From Silvibacterium bohemicum (GTDB lineage Bacteria > Acidobacteriota > Terriglobia > Terriglobales > Acidobacteriaceae), in contig NZ_LBHJ01000014.1 of NCBI RefSeq assembly GCF_001006305.1, positions 1-64,000 on the forward strand: 64,000 nt of DNA, read 5' to 3'. Of the stretch, positions 44,553 through 54,230 are shown one piece after another. Each line of letters begins with the position of its first letter. Position 1 is the stretch's first letter. A program made the translations under genes and the position numbers. A model generated the notes under the pieces. That model searched no databases, was not told the DNA's origin, and saw only the letters and a list, made by a program, of their open reading frames with translations.

Positions 44553-45602
44553 TTACGCTTTTTTCAGTGTCGACATGTCGATGACGAAGCGATACTTCAC
44601 GTCGGCCTTCACGACGCGCTCGAATGCTTCGTTGATCTTGTCGATGGAGATCACCTCCACATCCGAAGTGATGTTGTGCTCGGCGCAGTAGTCCAGCATC
44701 TCCTGCGTCTCGGCCATGCCGCCGATGATGGAGCCAGACAAGTTCCGGCGCTTGAAGAGCAGATTCCCCATGTGCACCGTTGGAGGCTCTTCCGGCAATC
44801 CCACCTGGCAGTAGACGCCGTCCCGCTTGATCAGCGGCAGGTATTCGTTGAGATCGTGCACCGCCGAGACCGTGTCGATGATGAAGTCGAAGCTGTTGGC
44901 CTCTTTTTTCATCGCGTCGGCGTCTTTGGAAATCACCACATCATCGGCGCCCAGGCGCTTTGCATCTGCGATCTTTGACGCCGATGTTGTGAACTGCACA
45001 ACGTGCGCGCCGAACGAGTGAGCGAACTTCAGGGCCATGTGTCCCAGCCCGCCGAGTCCGACTACACCCACCTTCTTGCCTGGGCCAACCTTCCAGTGGC
45101 GCAGCGGCGAATAGGTTGTGATACCTGCGCAGAGCAGCGGCGCAACACCGGCGGGATCGAGTTTCTCCGATACGCGATGAACGAAGTGCTCGTCGGTGAC
45201 GATGTTGTTCGAATAACCGCCCTGCGTCAGGTCGCCGTATTTGTCCTGGGCTCCGTATGTGAGCGTCATGCCTACTTCGCAGTACTGCTCTTCACCCGCT
45301 TGGCAGCTGGAGCAGGTGCGGCAGGAGTCGACGATTACGCCAACGCCGACGCGTTCTCCGGCTTTGAACTTCTTCACCGCGGAACCCACCGAGGTCACTC
45401 GTCCGATGATCTCGTGGCCGGGAATCATCGGATAGATGGCATTCTTCCACTCGTTGCGCGTGGAGTGAATATCGGAATGGCAGACGCCGCAGTATTCGAT
45501 CTGGACGGCCACGTCGTGTTCCTTGGGGTCACGACGTGAAAAGCTGAAAGGCGCAAGCGGCGTAGTCGCCTGTTGCGCGGCATATCCCCAGGATTGAGTC
45601 AT
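44553..45602 (-). CDS. Zinc-dependent NAD(P) alcohol dehydrogenase (YahK-like)
   Basis: 349 aa, medium-chain dehydrogenase. Catalytic zinc site: CGVCHSDIHSTRNEW and GHEIIGRVTSVG; structural zinc cysteines in CRTCSSCQAGEEQYC; nucleotide fold VGVVGLGGLGHMALKFA. The nearest characterised types are cinnamyl-alcohol/aldehyde reductases such as YahK, active on a wide range of aldehydes. Divergent from the SDR gene, with a 253-nt shared upstream region that contains a perfect inverted repeat. Confidence 0.95.
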   Translation of the reverse strand: MTQSWGYAAQQATTPLAPFSFSRRDPKEHDVAVQIEYCGVCHSDIHSTRNEWKNAIYPMIPGHEIIGRVTSVGSAVKKFKAGERVGVGVIVDSCRTCSSCQAGEEQYCEVGMTLTYGAQDKYGDLTQGGYSNNIVTDEHFVHRVSEKLDPAGVAPLLCAGITTYSPLRHWKVGPGKKVGVVGLGGLGHMALKFAHSFGAHVVQFTTSASKIADAKRLGADDVVISKDADAMKKEANSFDFIIDTVSAVHDLNEYLPLIKRDGVYCQVGLPEEPPTVHMGNLLFKRRNLSGSIIGGMAETQEMLDYCAEHNITSDVEVISIDKINEAFERVVKADVKYRFVIDMSTLKKA

Positions 45603-45739
45603 CTAAGAACCTCTTCAATCAATAAATTGGTTTGCAATCGAGAAATGAGCGCGGGAAAATCGCGCAAGAAAAGCGGCTTATCTGTAGATGAGGATAACCC
45701 TTGTGAAGCTTCATCGAATGGGACTGGACAAGATGATTT

Positions 45740-45763
45740 CATCGACAATTTTCAATGTCGATG
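45740..45763. promoter_or_regulatory. Perfect inverted repeat in ADH-SDR divergent region
   Basis: CATCGACA and TGTCGATG are separated by the A/T-rich ATTTTCAA. Eight-base arms at 16-nt centre spacing in the region between divergent oxidoreductase genes suggest an operator for a dimeric regulator; the regulator gene is not adjacent. Confidence 0.4.
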
Positions 45764-45855
45764 CGGCAACAAAAGTCTTCGCCAACTCTTCATCTCTCTT
45801 CCGCAGCGGCCGGCATCTCATCAATAAATCACCCTCCCCAATCAGGAGAATCGAA

Positions 45856-46626
45856 ATGCCCACACTGAAGGACCGCACCGCCATCGTCACCGGCTCCAGC
45901 TCCGGCATCGGCCAAAGCATCGCTGTCCGGCTTGCGCACGAAGGCGCGAACGTGGTGATCGACTATGCCGGGCATCCCGAAGGAGCCGACGAAACGCTTC
46001 GGCAGGTCACCGCAGCGGGTGCGAAAGGCATCGTCGTCCAGGCTGACGTGTCTAAGGTCGAAGCTGTCCGCAGCCTCGTCGACCAGGCGTGGAAGGCCTT
46101 CGGCTGCGCCGACATCCTGGTCAACAATGCCGGTATGGAAAAGAGATCGGATTTCTGGGAGACCGGCGAAGAAGACTACGACCGCGTCCTCGGAGTCAAC
46201 CTCAAAGGTCCGTTCTTTCTCACGCAAGCTTTCGTCCAGCGCCTGCGAGAGGTGAAGAAGCCCGGCCGCGTCATCAACATCAGCTCCGTCCATGAAGACA
46301 TGGCCTTCCCCGGCTTTGCCACTTACTGCGCCAGCAAAGGAGGCCTGCGCATGCTCATGCGCGACCTCGCCGTCGAGCTCGGCCCGCTCGGCATGACCGT
46401 CAACAACATTGCTCCGGGAGCCATCGCCACCCCGATCAACAAATCCCTGCTCGAAGACAAGCCAAAGCTCAACGCCTTGCTCGCGAATATTCCACTCGGC
46501 CGTCTCGGCACGCCGGAAGACGTGGCAAATCTCGTGGCTTTTCTCGCCTCGGACGAAGCAGCTTATGTCAATGGATCCACCTTTACCGTCGACGGAGGCC
46601 TCTCCCGCAACTACCACGAGCAATAG
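45856..46626 (+). CDS. Short-chain dehydrogenase/reductase (glucose dehydrogenase-like)
   Basis: 256 aa, classical SDR. Cofactor motif VTGSSSGIGQSIAVRLA, NNAG in ILVNNAGMEKRSDF, catalytic Ser in INISSVHED, then YCASKGG with Tyr and Lys. The pattern is that of glucose 1-dehydrogenase or 3-oxoacyl reductase-like SDRs; the substrate is unknown. AGGAG is 7 nt before the chosen ATG. The frame is open upstream to 45688, but without SDR-like sequence. Divergent from the alcohol dehydrogenase gene. Confidence 0.94.
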   Translation: MPTLKDRTAIVTGSSSGIGQSIAVRLAHEGANVVIDYAGHPEGADETLRQVTAAGAKGIVVQADVSKVEAVRSLVDQAWKAFGCADILVNNAGMEKRSDFWETGEEDYDRVLGVNLKGPFFLTQAFVQRLREVKKPGRVINISSVHEDMAFPGFATYCASKGGLRMLMRDLAVELGPLGMTVNNIAPGAIATPINKSLLEDKPKLNALLANIPLGRLGTPEDVANLVAFLASDEAAYVNGSTFTVDGGLSRNYHEQ

Positions 46627-46778
46627 TGCCGCTGCCGCGGGCCTTACCGCTCGCACTCGAGACGTGGGATAGTTAAATCATCCAACGCGGGCGTCTTGCC
46701 CTTCGCTGCCTTATCGTGAAGTGAGGGGAAACCAGCCGGGCCGGCATCGAATCCAAACGAAATCAGGATTGAGACTTC

Positions 46779-48521
46779 ATGCACAATTTCAGAATTTGGG
46801 CTCCGGCGGTTAAGTCCGCAGCCGTCAAGATCGACGGCTCCATAACGCGTCTTCGGCCTGACCATGGTGGCTGGTGGCAGGTTCCGGTCCACTTCGCGAG
46901 CCACGGCACCGACTATCAATTCATCCTCGATGGCGACGGGTACGCTGTCCCCGACCCACGCTCGCCTTGGCAGCCGCAGGGCGTTCATGGTCCTTCGCGC
47001 ATCCTCGATCACAGCGCCTTCACTTGGACCGATCAGCAATGGCAGCCGCCCTCCTGGCCCGAGGCCATCGTCTATGAGCTGCACATCGGAACCTTCACGC
47101 CGGAGGGCACACTCGATGCCGCCCGCGAACGTATCGATTACCTCAGAGATCTTGGCATCACGCACGTGGAGTTGCTCCCCGTCGCTGCCTTCCCCGGCAA
47201 GCATGGATGGGGCTATGACGGTGTCGACCTCTTCGCACCGCAGGAGTCCTATGGCGGTCCCGAAGCTCTGAAGCGATTTGTAGATGCCTGCCATGCGAAT
47301 GGGCTGGCCGTCCTGCTCGATGTGGTCTACAACCACTTCGGACCATCCGGCAACTACGTCGGCCGCTTCGGACCTTACTTCACTTCGAGCCACCACACCC
47401 CCTGGGGCGATGCCGTCAATCTTGAAGACGCAGGCAGCCACGAGGTGCGCCGCTTCTTCTGCGACAACGCTCTGATGTGGCTCCGCGATTATCACTTCGA
47501 CGGCCTGCGCCTCGACGCGGTCCACGCCTACATGGACCGCTCTGCGATCAACTTCATGGAGCAGCTCTCCATCGAAACCCGTGCACTCGAAGCCGAAACC
47601 GGCCGCCAGTATGTTCTCATCGCGGAAAGCGATCTTAACGATCCGCGCGTCGTCTCGCCGCGCAACGAGAACGGCTACGGCCTCGATGCCCAATGGAGCG
47701 ACGACTTCCATCACGCCCTGGTCACCATGCTTACTGACGACCGCAGCGGATATTACTCCGACTTCGGCTCCATCGCCGATCTCGCCAAGTCTTTGAAGCA
47801 GGTTTTCGTCTACGACGGCCGATATTCGCAGCATCGCGATCGCATTCACGGCCGTCCCGTTGCGAATCTTCCGGCATGGCGCTTCCTTGGCTATGCACAG
47901 AACCACGATCAGGTCGGCAATCGCGCCGGCGGCGAACGCCTCTCGCACCTCACCACGCCGGGCCGCGCCCGCATTGCTGCTGCGTTGGTTCTTACAGCGC
48001 CTTTCGTGCCCATGCTCTTTCAGGGCGAAGAGTGGGCCGCGTCCACACCTTTCCAATACTTCACCGACCACGAGGACAAAGAGCTAGGCCGTTTGGTATC
48101 CGAAGGCCGCGCAAAGGAGTTTGCCGCTTTTGGATGGAAGCCTGAAGATGTCCCCGACCCGCAGGATTCGGCCACGTTTGAACGCTCGAAGCTGGCGTGG
48201 CAAGATCTCCAGGAGCCGGGTCATCAGGAGATGCTGGCCTGGTACAAAAAACTTATCGCACTTCGCCGCGGCGTCCCCGAGCTGACCGATGGATCGCTCG
48301 CCGATGTTGAAGTCCTCTTCAGCGAAGAGCAGAAGTGGCTCACCATGCGTCGCGGCCAAATATTCTTCGCCTTTAACATCGCCGAAGAGACCGTGCGCCT
48401 AAGCGTGCCCACGGGCGCAAAACTCATCCTCGCCTCCTACGGCGGAATTGTCGTAGAGCAGGACAGCCTGAGCCTTCCATCGGACTCCGTCGCCATCCTG
48501 CGAATTCAAGAAGAGAAGTGA
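46779..48521 (+). CDS. treZ: Malto-oligosyltrehalose trehalohydrolase
   Basis: 580 aa, GH13. Releases trehalose from maltooligosyltrehalose made by TreY. N-terminal carbohydrate-binding module (MHNFRIWAPAVKSAAVKIDG), barrel with GWGYDGVDLFAPQESYGGPEALK, catalytic nucleophile in GLRLDAVHAY, acid/base in LIAESDLNDPRV, third carboxylate in QNHDQVGNRAGGERL. TreY and TreX are not in the window, which is unusual because these genes tend to cluster. Convergent with arginase (12 nt between stops). Confidence 0.95.
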   Translation: MHNFRIWAPAVKSAAVKIDGSITRLRPDHGGWWQVPVHFASHGTDYQFILDGDGYAVPDPRSPWQPQGVHGPSRILDHSAFTWTDQQWQPPSWPEAIVYELHIGTFTPEGTLDAARERIDYLRDLGITHVELLPVAAFPGKHGWGYDGVDLFAPQESYGGPEALKRFVDACHANGLAVLLDVVYNHFGPSGNYVGRFGPYFTSSHHTPWGDAVNLEDAGSHEVRRFFCDNALMWLRDYHFDGLRLDAVHAYMDRSAINFMEQLSIETRALEAETGRQYVLIAESDLNDPRVVSPRNENGYGLDAQWSDDFHHALVTMLTDDRSGYYSDFGSIADLAKSLKQVFVYDGRYSQHRDRIHGRPVANLPAWRFLGYAQNHDQVGNRAGGERLSHLTTPGRARIAAALVLTAPFVPMLFQGEEWAASTPFQYFTDHEDKELGRLVSEGRAKEFAAFGWKPEDVPDPQDSATFERSKLAWQDLQEPGHQEMLAWYKKLIALRRGVPELTDGSLADVEVLFSEEQKWLTMRRGQIFFAFNIAEETVRLSVPTGAKLILASYGGIVVEQDSLSLPSDSVAILRIQEEK

Positions 48522-48533
48522 GTCGCAGCAGAT

Positions 48534-49523
48534 CTAGAGGATCTTCTTGCCGAAAGCCGAGGAAATCAGCTCGACCGCCAACTCTGCCGTGCGATTGCGC
48601 TCATCGATCACCGGATTCACCTCGACGAGCTCGAAGCTGACCATGCGTCCGTGGTCGGCGATGATTTCCATCGCGAGATGAGCCTCGCGATAGGTCGCTC
48701 CGCCGCGCACCGGAGTGCCGACTCCGGGCGCGTCTTCAGGATCGATCCAATCCATATCGAGCGAGACGTGATACCCGGCGGTGCCGCGGCCGGCTACACG
48801 CAGGGCTTCTTCCATCACTGTGCGCATGCCGCGTTCATCAATGTCGCGCATCGTATAAACCTCGGTCACGCCCGCGCGCTTGATGTTTTCCTTCTCCGTG
48901 GCATCGATATCACGCACGCCGATGAGAACCGTGTTCTCAGGCTCGATCTTGGGCGACCAGTCGAAGATATCCGCGAGCGGCGCAGGCCCAAGTCCCAGCA
49001 AGGCGGCCAGCGGCATGCCGTGAACATTGCCGCTCGGCGATGTCTCGGGCGTGTTGATGTCGGAGTGGGCGTCGATCCAGATCAGCCCGATCTTCTTCTT
49101 CTCGCGGCGAAAGAACTCGGCCACACCGGAGACGGTTCCGGCTGCTACGGAATGATCCCCGCCTAGCACCACGGGAGTCATGCCTTCTTCAAGCGAGCGG
49201 ACCACCATCTCGGCGGCTTTGGCGCAGGTCTCGGTGATCTCTTTCAGATAGCGCGCGCTCTGCTCGCCGATCTGCTTGGTTTCGGCGATTGCGACCGCAA
49301 TGTTGCCGCCATCGTTCACCTCGTGGCCCAGGGCCTCGAGCCGCGCTTCCAGGCCAGCGACCCGCACCGCCGACGGGCCCATGTCCACGCCCCGGCGCGA
49401 TGCGCCTAAGTCGAGCGGGACACCGATGATCTTGATCTGTCGCGGTGGTAGCGATTGAACGCCGCCATGGGATGAGCCTGCTGCCGGCACTGCTCTTTCT
49501 GCTGCTTCACTTACTTTGGCCAT
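48534..49523 (-). CDS. rocF: Arginase/ureohydrolase
   Basis: 329 aa. Hydrolyses arginine to ornithine and urea with a binuclear Mn centre. Metal ligands: GGDHSVAAG (His), WIDAHSDINTPETSPSGNVHGMP (Asp-x-His-x-Asp) and SLDMDWIDPEDAPGVGTPV (Asp-x-Asp). The C-terminal SFELVEVNPVIDERNRTAELAVEL is arginase-like rather than agmatinase-like. AAGGAAG is 7 nt before the ATG at 49523; a longer frame to 49556 is possible. It lies 101 nt behind asnS, with a TGCGGGCT hairpin (49538-49555) in the gap. Confidence 0.94.
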   Translation of the reverse strand: MAKVSEAAERAVPAAGSSHGGVQSLPPRQIKIIGVPLDLGASRRGVDMGPSAVRVAGLEARLEALGHEVNDGGNIAVAIAETKQIGEQSARYLKEITETCAKAAEMVVRSLEEGMTPVVLGGDHSVAAGTVSGVAEFFRREKKKIGLIWIDAHSDINTPETSPSGNVHGMPLAALLGLGPAPLADIFDWSPKIEPENTVLIGVRDIDATEKENIKRAGVTEVYTMRDIDERGMRTVMEEALRVAGRGTAGYHVSLDMDWIDPEDAPGVGTPVRGGATYREAHLAMEIIADHGRMVSFELVEVNPVIDERNRTAELAVELISSAFGKKIL

Positions 49524-49537
49524 GCTGCTTCCTTGCG

Positions 49538-49555
49538 TGCGGGCTGGAGCCCGCA
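49538..49555. repeat. Perfect hairpin before arginase
   Basis: TGCGGGCT and AGCCCGCA around GG. It stands directly before the arginase ribosome site (minus strand). No U-tract, so not a standard terminator for asnS; could affect arginase translation. Confidence 0.4.
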
Positions 49556-49624
49556 TCTACCTTCTTCTGTACCTGCCGTTGCTGCACCTATCGCTTCCGC
49601 ACCCGCAGCTTCCACACCTGTCAA

Positions 49625-50995
49625 TTACGGATAAATGCGATTCAGGGTGCGAGCGAAGGGGATGGTTTCGCGCACGTGATCCAATCCGCAGACCCACGCC
49701 ACCGCGCGCTCGATTCCCATGCCGAAGCCGGAGTGCGGCACCGATCCGTAGCGGCGTAGGTCGAGGTACCACTGGAAGGCGTCGAGCGGCAGATGGTGCT
49801 CCTCGATGCGCTGCTTCAGCAGATCATAGGAAGCGATGCGCTGCGAGCCGCCGATGATCTCGCCATAGCCTTCGGGCGCGAGCACATCGACGCAGAGCGC
49901 GTACTTCGAGTTCTCAGGATCGGGCTCCATATAAAAGGCCTTCACCGCGGCAGGATAGCGATGCACCATCACCGGGCGATCGAACTGCGAGGAGATGAAG
50001 GTCTCGTCGGGCGATCCGAAGTCGTTGCCGTATTCGAAAGGATGTTCGAGCACGCCCTTGGCGTGCGCATCGTTCAGCATCGCAACGGCGTCGTCGTAGC
50101 TGACGCGCGGAAAGGGTGCCTTGATCGCTTCGAGCTTCGCCGTGTCGCGCTGAATGACTTTGAGGTCGGCCGCACGCCGTGTGAGCACGCGATCGACGAT
50201 GAAGCTGAGGAACTGCTCGGCGAGTTCCATCAATCCGTCTAAATCGCAGAACGCAACCTCGGGCTCGACCATCCAGAATTCAGTGAGATGACGGCGGGTC
50301 TTCGATTTCTCCGCGCGGAAGGTCGGTCCGAAAGAATAGACCTTGCCCAGTGCGAGGGCGGTGCTCTCGATATAGAGCTGGCCGCTTTGCGTGAGATAGG
50401 CTTCGTCGCCGAAATACTCCACCGGAAAGAGCGTGCTCGTTCCTTCGCATGCCGCCGGCGTGAGGATGGGCGGATCGGTGAGAACGAATCCGCGATCGTC
50501 GAAGAAGTCGCGCGCGGCCTTGATGATCTCGGCGCGGATGCGCAGGATCGCGGCCTGGCGAGGCGTACGAATCCAGAGGTGGCGATGCTCCATCAGGAAG
50601 TCGGTGCCATGTTCCTTGAGCGAGATGGGGAAGGGCGCGTCCTCCGGCACGCGCTGGACGACCTCGATGCCTTCGACATCCAATTCGTAACCGCCGGGCG
50701 CACGTTTATCGGCGCGGACCTTGCCGGTGACGATTACGCTCGACTCCTGGGTGAGACCTTTGATGGCCTCGAAGACTTCCGCAGGCACGGCTGCCTTGGG
50801 CACAATGCCCTGAATTGTCCCGCTGCCGTCGCGAAAGATGGGGAAGAGCAGCTTGCCGCTCTCGCGCAGATTGTAGAGCCATCCGCGGAGGGTGACGCTC
50901 TGGCCTTCGTATTCGCCGATTCTGGCGATGGTAGTGAGGGGCTTGGTATTTGTCGCTGCTTCGGTTACAGATTCGGTCTTTGTCTCTTCGGTCAT
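49625..50995 (-). CDS. asnS: Asparaginyl-tRNA synthetase
   Basis: 456 aa, class IIb. OB-fold anticodon-binding domain (about 20-120; [26 protein letters not shown]), motif 2 [25 protein letters not shown] and motif 3 [21 protein letters not shown]. The loop and AEKS pattern match AsnRS rather than AspRS. A direct AsnRS means GatCAB is not needed for Asn-tRNA. Immediately after the TIM-barrel isomerase (8 nt), so co-transcribed. Confidence 0.97.
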   Translation of the reverse strand: MTEETKTESVTEAATNTKPLTTIARIGEYEGQSVTLRGWLYNLRESGKLLFPIFRDGSGTIQGIVPKAAVPAEVFEAIKGLTQESSVIVTGKVRADKRAPGGYELDVEGIEVVQRVPEDAPFPISLKEHGTDFLMEHRHLWIRTPRQAAILRIRAEIIKAARDFFDDRGFVLTDPPILTPAACEGTSTLFPVEYFGDEAYLTQSGQLYIESTALALGKVYSFGPTFRAEKSKTRRHLTEFWMVEPEVAFCDLDGLMELAEQFLSFIVDRVLTRRAADLKVIQRDTAKLEAIKAPFPRVSYDDAVAMLNDAHAKGVLEHPFEYGNDFGSPDETFISSQFDRPVMVHRYPAAVKAFYMEPDPENSKYALCVDVLAPEGYGEIIGGSQRIASYDLLKQRIEEHHLPLDAFQWYLDLRRYGSVPHSGFGMGIERAVAWVCGLDHVRETIPFARTLNRIYP

Positions 50996-51003
50996 GCCTG
51001 TTC

Positions 51004-51822
51004 CTAAAATTTCTCGAAGGCTTTTGCGGCCTTCTGGGCTACGATCTCTGGATTTTCTCCGAGCGTGTAGTGAATTTCCAATACTCCGGCTGGCGATTGC
51101 GGAGCCGATTTCAATCCTTCAAAAGTCTCGTCCCAGCCTATGGTGCCATCGCCTGGCCACAGGTGCTCATCCTTTTGGCCGTTGTTGTCGTGCAGATGCG
51201 CGGTGCGGATGCGCGGCTTCAACGAGGCCAGCGCCGCCGCCACGCCGTCGTTCAAGTGCGCATGGCCCACATCCAGACATACCCCGATGTCGGTGAAGTG
51301 TCCGGTGTTGAGGATCTCCAGAATGTAGGCCGGCTGCGCGACGCTATTCTGCAGATTTTCGACCAGGAGCTTTACACCCAGCGGATTCGCAAAGGCGCGC
51401 AAATGCTCGAGCGCAGTCATGGAGAACTCAAGAGCGCGCGGACTCCACGTATCGTCGCGTTCGCCGAGGTGAACGACGAGAAAACGAAAGGGAATCTGCT
51501 CGGCGACCTCCAGCGCGCGCTTGATCTCGTCCATGGCATCGATGCGGCGCGACTTGTCGGGATGAATCACATTCACCGCGGGCGCGCCGGCGCGCCCCAT
51601 CTCGTGATCGGGATAGAGCGGCGCGTGCATCGAGAAGGCTTCCATCGGATTGGAGCGAAACCAGTCGGCAAACTCGCGAACGACGGTGCGGTCGCTGTAG
51701 TCGATGTGCTGGCGCGCAGCAAAAAGCTCAACTCCCTGCGCTCCCGACTTGAGGAGCGTATCCAGCAGGCCGGGATGCAGGCGTTGGCGGAGAAAGACGT
51801 GCGACGAGATAACCTTCAGCAT
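51004..51822 (-). CDS. Sugar phosphate isomerase/epimerase-like TIM barrel
   Basis: 272 aa, xylose-isomerase-like/AP endonuclease 2 superfamily. Metal ligands recognisable: [21 protein letters not shown] (Glu), [10 protein letters not shown] (Asp, His), [25 protein letters not shown] (His, His) and [12 protein letters not shown] near the end. The fold covers many isomerases, inosose enzymes and endonuclease IV, so the substrate is open. It lies 8 nt upstream of asnS with no obvious reason for the pairing. Confidence 0.87.
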   Translation of the reverse strand: MLKVISSHVFLRQRLHPGLLDTLLKSGAQGVELFAARQHIDYSDRTVVREFADWFRSNPMEAFSMHAPLYPDHEMGRAGAPAVNVIHPDKSRRIDAMDEIKRALEVAEQIPFRFLVVHLGERDDTWSPRALEFSMTALEHLRAFANPLGVKLLVENLQNSVAQPAYILEILNTGHFTDIGVCLDVGHAHLNDGVAAALASLKPRIRTAHLHDNNGQKDEHLWPGDGTIGWDETFEGLKSAPQSPAGVLEIHYTLGENPEIVAQKAAKAFEKF

Positions 51823-51898
51823 GAATGAGACCTAAGCAACCTTCCAGCCTATTCTCTCATTGGACTTGCCGTCGATACAGATATGCGCCGAAACCTCG

Positions 51899-52315
51899 TT
51901 AGCTCTCTCTAGTTTCATTCTTTCTTGCGATTCGGAGCCAAATGAGACGCTGGGGTATGGACTGTGCTCCGAGATCAGATCGAAGATCGTCTCGAAGGCT
52001 TATTAGCAAGGGATTCAGTTCAGCCTCGTGCTTGGTTCCAAGAGCTGTGGCAAATTCTTGAACTAATCTGACCTGCTCTGGCGTGCCGAAAAGCTGAATG
52101 TCGGCGACAGCTTGTTCGACGTCATCGGCAACCTCGTACAGGCGAGGATGATTATTGGCCTTTGAGAGAGCACGAAAGACAGTTACGAGATACTCGATCC
52201 GCTGTTCCCGTCTCCTATTTACTTGATCTCGATGACTAGTAAAAAAATGACTGAGAGATACGACAATCAGTGCGACTAAAGCAGGCACAATGATCTGCAA
52301 CATCGTAAAGGTCAT
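51899..52315 (-). CDS. Membrane-anchored helical protein, unknown (A/T-rich)
   Basis: 138 aa. An N-terminal transmembrane helix (MLQIIVPALVALIVVSLSHFF) is followed by an RRREQRIEYL basic stop and a helical cytosolic domain (EVADDVEQAVADIQLFGTPEQVRLVQEFATAL then LNPLLISLRDDLRSDLGAQ). No family that I can name. DNA here is visibly more A/T-rich than neighbours, pointing to recent transfer. The start could also be the ATG at 52336 just after the ggt stop. Anchor-plus-helical proteins of this build are often found in accessory genome islands; no partner is adjacent. Confidence 0.7.
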   Translation of the reverse strand: MTFTMLQIIVPALVALIVVSLSHFFTSHRDQVNRRREQRIEYLVTVFRALSKANNHPRLYEVADDVEQAVADIQLFGTPEQVRLVQEFATALGTKHEAELNPLLISLRDDLRSDLGAQSIPQRLIWLRIARKNETRES

Positions 52316-52340
52316 TGATGCGTCTCGGTTTTGCATGGGA

Positions 52341-54134
52341 TCAATATCCCGCGGCCTTGCCGAAGTGGTGGCGATGATCCTGGCCGCCTTCGAGCTCTCC
52401 GCTTTCCGGATCGACAGCGATGCACTCTCCATCGCTCCAGTGGCCGCCGATTTTGAGCTGATAGCCCATGGCGCGCAGCCCTTCAACGGTCGAATCCGAA
52501 AAACCCGGCTCCATGGAAAGCACATCGGGCAGGTACTGGTGATGGAAGCGAGGCGCGTCGACAGCCTGCTGAATATTGAGCCCTTCGTCGGCCACGCTCA
52601 AGAAAATGTTGGCCACTGTGGTGATGATGCGGCCGCCGCCGGGCGATCCCAGAACGAAGCGGACTTTGCCGTCCTTGAGGACGATGGTGGGCGTCATGCT
52701 GGAGAGCGGGCGTTTGCCGGGTGCGATGGCGTTGGCCGGTCCCTGAATCAGCCCGAACATGTTAGGCACTCCTTGTTTGGAGGCGAAATCGTCCATCTCG
52801 TCGTTGAGCAGAAAGCCCAGGCCCTCCGCGGTGACCGCCGACCCGAAGCTGTTGTTGAGTGTAGTGGTCACCGACACCGCATTGCCATCCGCATCCATCA
52901 CCGAGAAATGCGTGGTCTGGGTTGACTCGTGACGAACATCGCTCATCGTCGGCGGCGGAGGCAGAAATCTTGCGGGACGCTTCAGGTCTTTCGATGGCGT
53001 CGCCTGATCGTCGACGATGCTGGTGCGCCAAGCTGCCGCATATTTCGGATCGGCAAGCTGATCGATAGGGATCTTCACATAGTCCGGATCGCCCAGGTAG
53101 TCGGTGCGATCCATGTAGGCGCGCCGAAAGGCTTCCACAATGAGGTGCATCTCGTCGGGGGTGCGATCTTTCCAGCGTGCCAGGTTGTAGCCATCGAGAA
53201 TATTCAGTGTTTCGATAAGCGCGATGCCACCCGACGATGGCGGCGGTGCGCTGACGATGGTGTATCCCTTGTAGCCGCCGGTGAGCGGCTCTCGCTCCTT
53301 GACAGAGTAACGAGCCAGATCTTCGGCAGTGATCAGGCCGCCGCCCTTGTGGATGTCGGCGACGAGTTTCTTCGCGATGGAGCCGCGATAGAAGTCATCG
53401 GGGTTGCCGGCGATGGTGCGCAGCGTGGCTCCTAGCTCGGGTTGCTTGAAGCGGTCTCCTGCCTTGTAGAAATCTCCATCGCGCTGGAAGATGCGCTGCG
53501 ACTCGGGAAACATGGTCAGCGTCGTGTCATGCAGTTCGTTAGCTTCTTCGTCGGTGAGCACAAAGCCTTCGCTGGCCAGCCGGATCGCGGGCGCCATCAC
53601 TTTGGCTAGTGTCAGCGCGCCATATTTTTTCTCCGCATAGACCATGCCGGCAACGGAGCCGGGAACGCCGATGGCCTTATAGCCGGTGATGCTAGCGTCG
53701 GGAATGACATTGCCCTGGGCGTCGAGATACATATCGGTCGTTGCACCCTGAGGCGCTCGCTCGCGGTAGTCGATGAAGGTGTCTTTGCCTGAGGCGCTCC
53801 CGTGTTCTGCGAAATGGACCAGCATGAATCCGCCTCCGCCAAGATTGCCCGCGGCGGGATGGACGACGGCCAGCGCGAAGCCTGTAGCCACTGCGGCATC
53901 CACGGCGTTGCCGCCTTCCTTAAGGATCTCGACGCCGGCATCGGTCGCGAGGTGGTGAATGCTGACCACCATTGCGTGCTTGGTGCGAACCGGCTGCTCG
54001 CCGGCCAGCCTAGCGGCTGTGGCCTCCTTCTTCGAGTCATCCGGTGCGGCGTCTTGTGCGTGGAGCGCGAAGGATGAAAGAAGGAAGACAGCGAGGGCGA
54101 GGGAGGTTAGGTGCTGAGAAAGAGGTCGCGGCAT
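52341..54134 (-). CDS. ggt: Gamma-glutamyltransferase
   Basis: 597 aa, periplasmic/exported (signal peptide about 1-26, ending LHAQ). Cleaves gamma-glutamyl bonds (glutathione) and self-processes at the catalytic Thr in STQTTHFSVMDADGNAVS. Other motifs: AVDAAVATGFALAVVHPAAGNLGGGGF, FIDYRERAP, SMTPTIVLKDGKVRFVLGSPGGGRII. The tail (DGECIAVDPESGELEGGQDHRHHFGKAAGY) is His-rich, a common feature of the family. The start overlaps antisense with a non-real extension of ispE. Divergent from ispE with 96 nt between starts. Confidence 0.96.
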   Translation of the reverse strand: MPRPLSQHLTSLALAVFLLSSFALHAQDAAPDDSKKEATAARLAGEQPVRTKHAMVVSIHHLATDAGVEILKEGGNAVDAAVATGFALAVVHPAAGNLGGGGFMLVHFAEHGSASGKDTFIDYRERAPQGATTDMYLDAQGNVIPDASITGYKAIGVPGSVAGMVYAEKKYGALTLAKVMAPAIRLASEGFVLTDEEANELHDTTLTMFPESQRIFQRDGDFYKAGDRFKQPELGATLRTIAGNPDDFYRGSIAKKLVADIHKGGGLITAEDLARYSVKEREPLTGGYKGYTIVSAPPPSSGGIALIETLNILDGYNLARWKDRTPDEMHLIVEAFRRAYMDRTDYLGDPDYVKIPIDQLADPKYAAAWRTSIVDDQATPSKDLKRPARFLPPPPTMSDVRHESTQTTHFSVMDADGNAVSVTTTLNNSFGSAVTAEGLGFLLNDEMDDFASKQGVPNMFGLIQGPANAIAPGKRPLSSMTPTIVLKDGKVRFVLGSPGGGRIITTVANIFLSVADEGLNIQQAVDAPRFHHQYLPDVLSMEPGFSDSTVEGLRAMGYQLKIGGHWSDGECIAVDPESGELEGGQDHRHHFGKAAGY

Positions 54135-54230
54135 GGGATAGTCGGTAGTCTAGCGCGGAATTTTCCGTCGACTAAGGGAATTGCCGTGGCATTCAACCCA
54201 TCTTGCCGGGCTCGCTACAATGCGAGAGGC

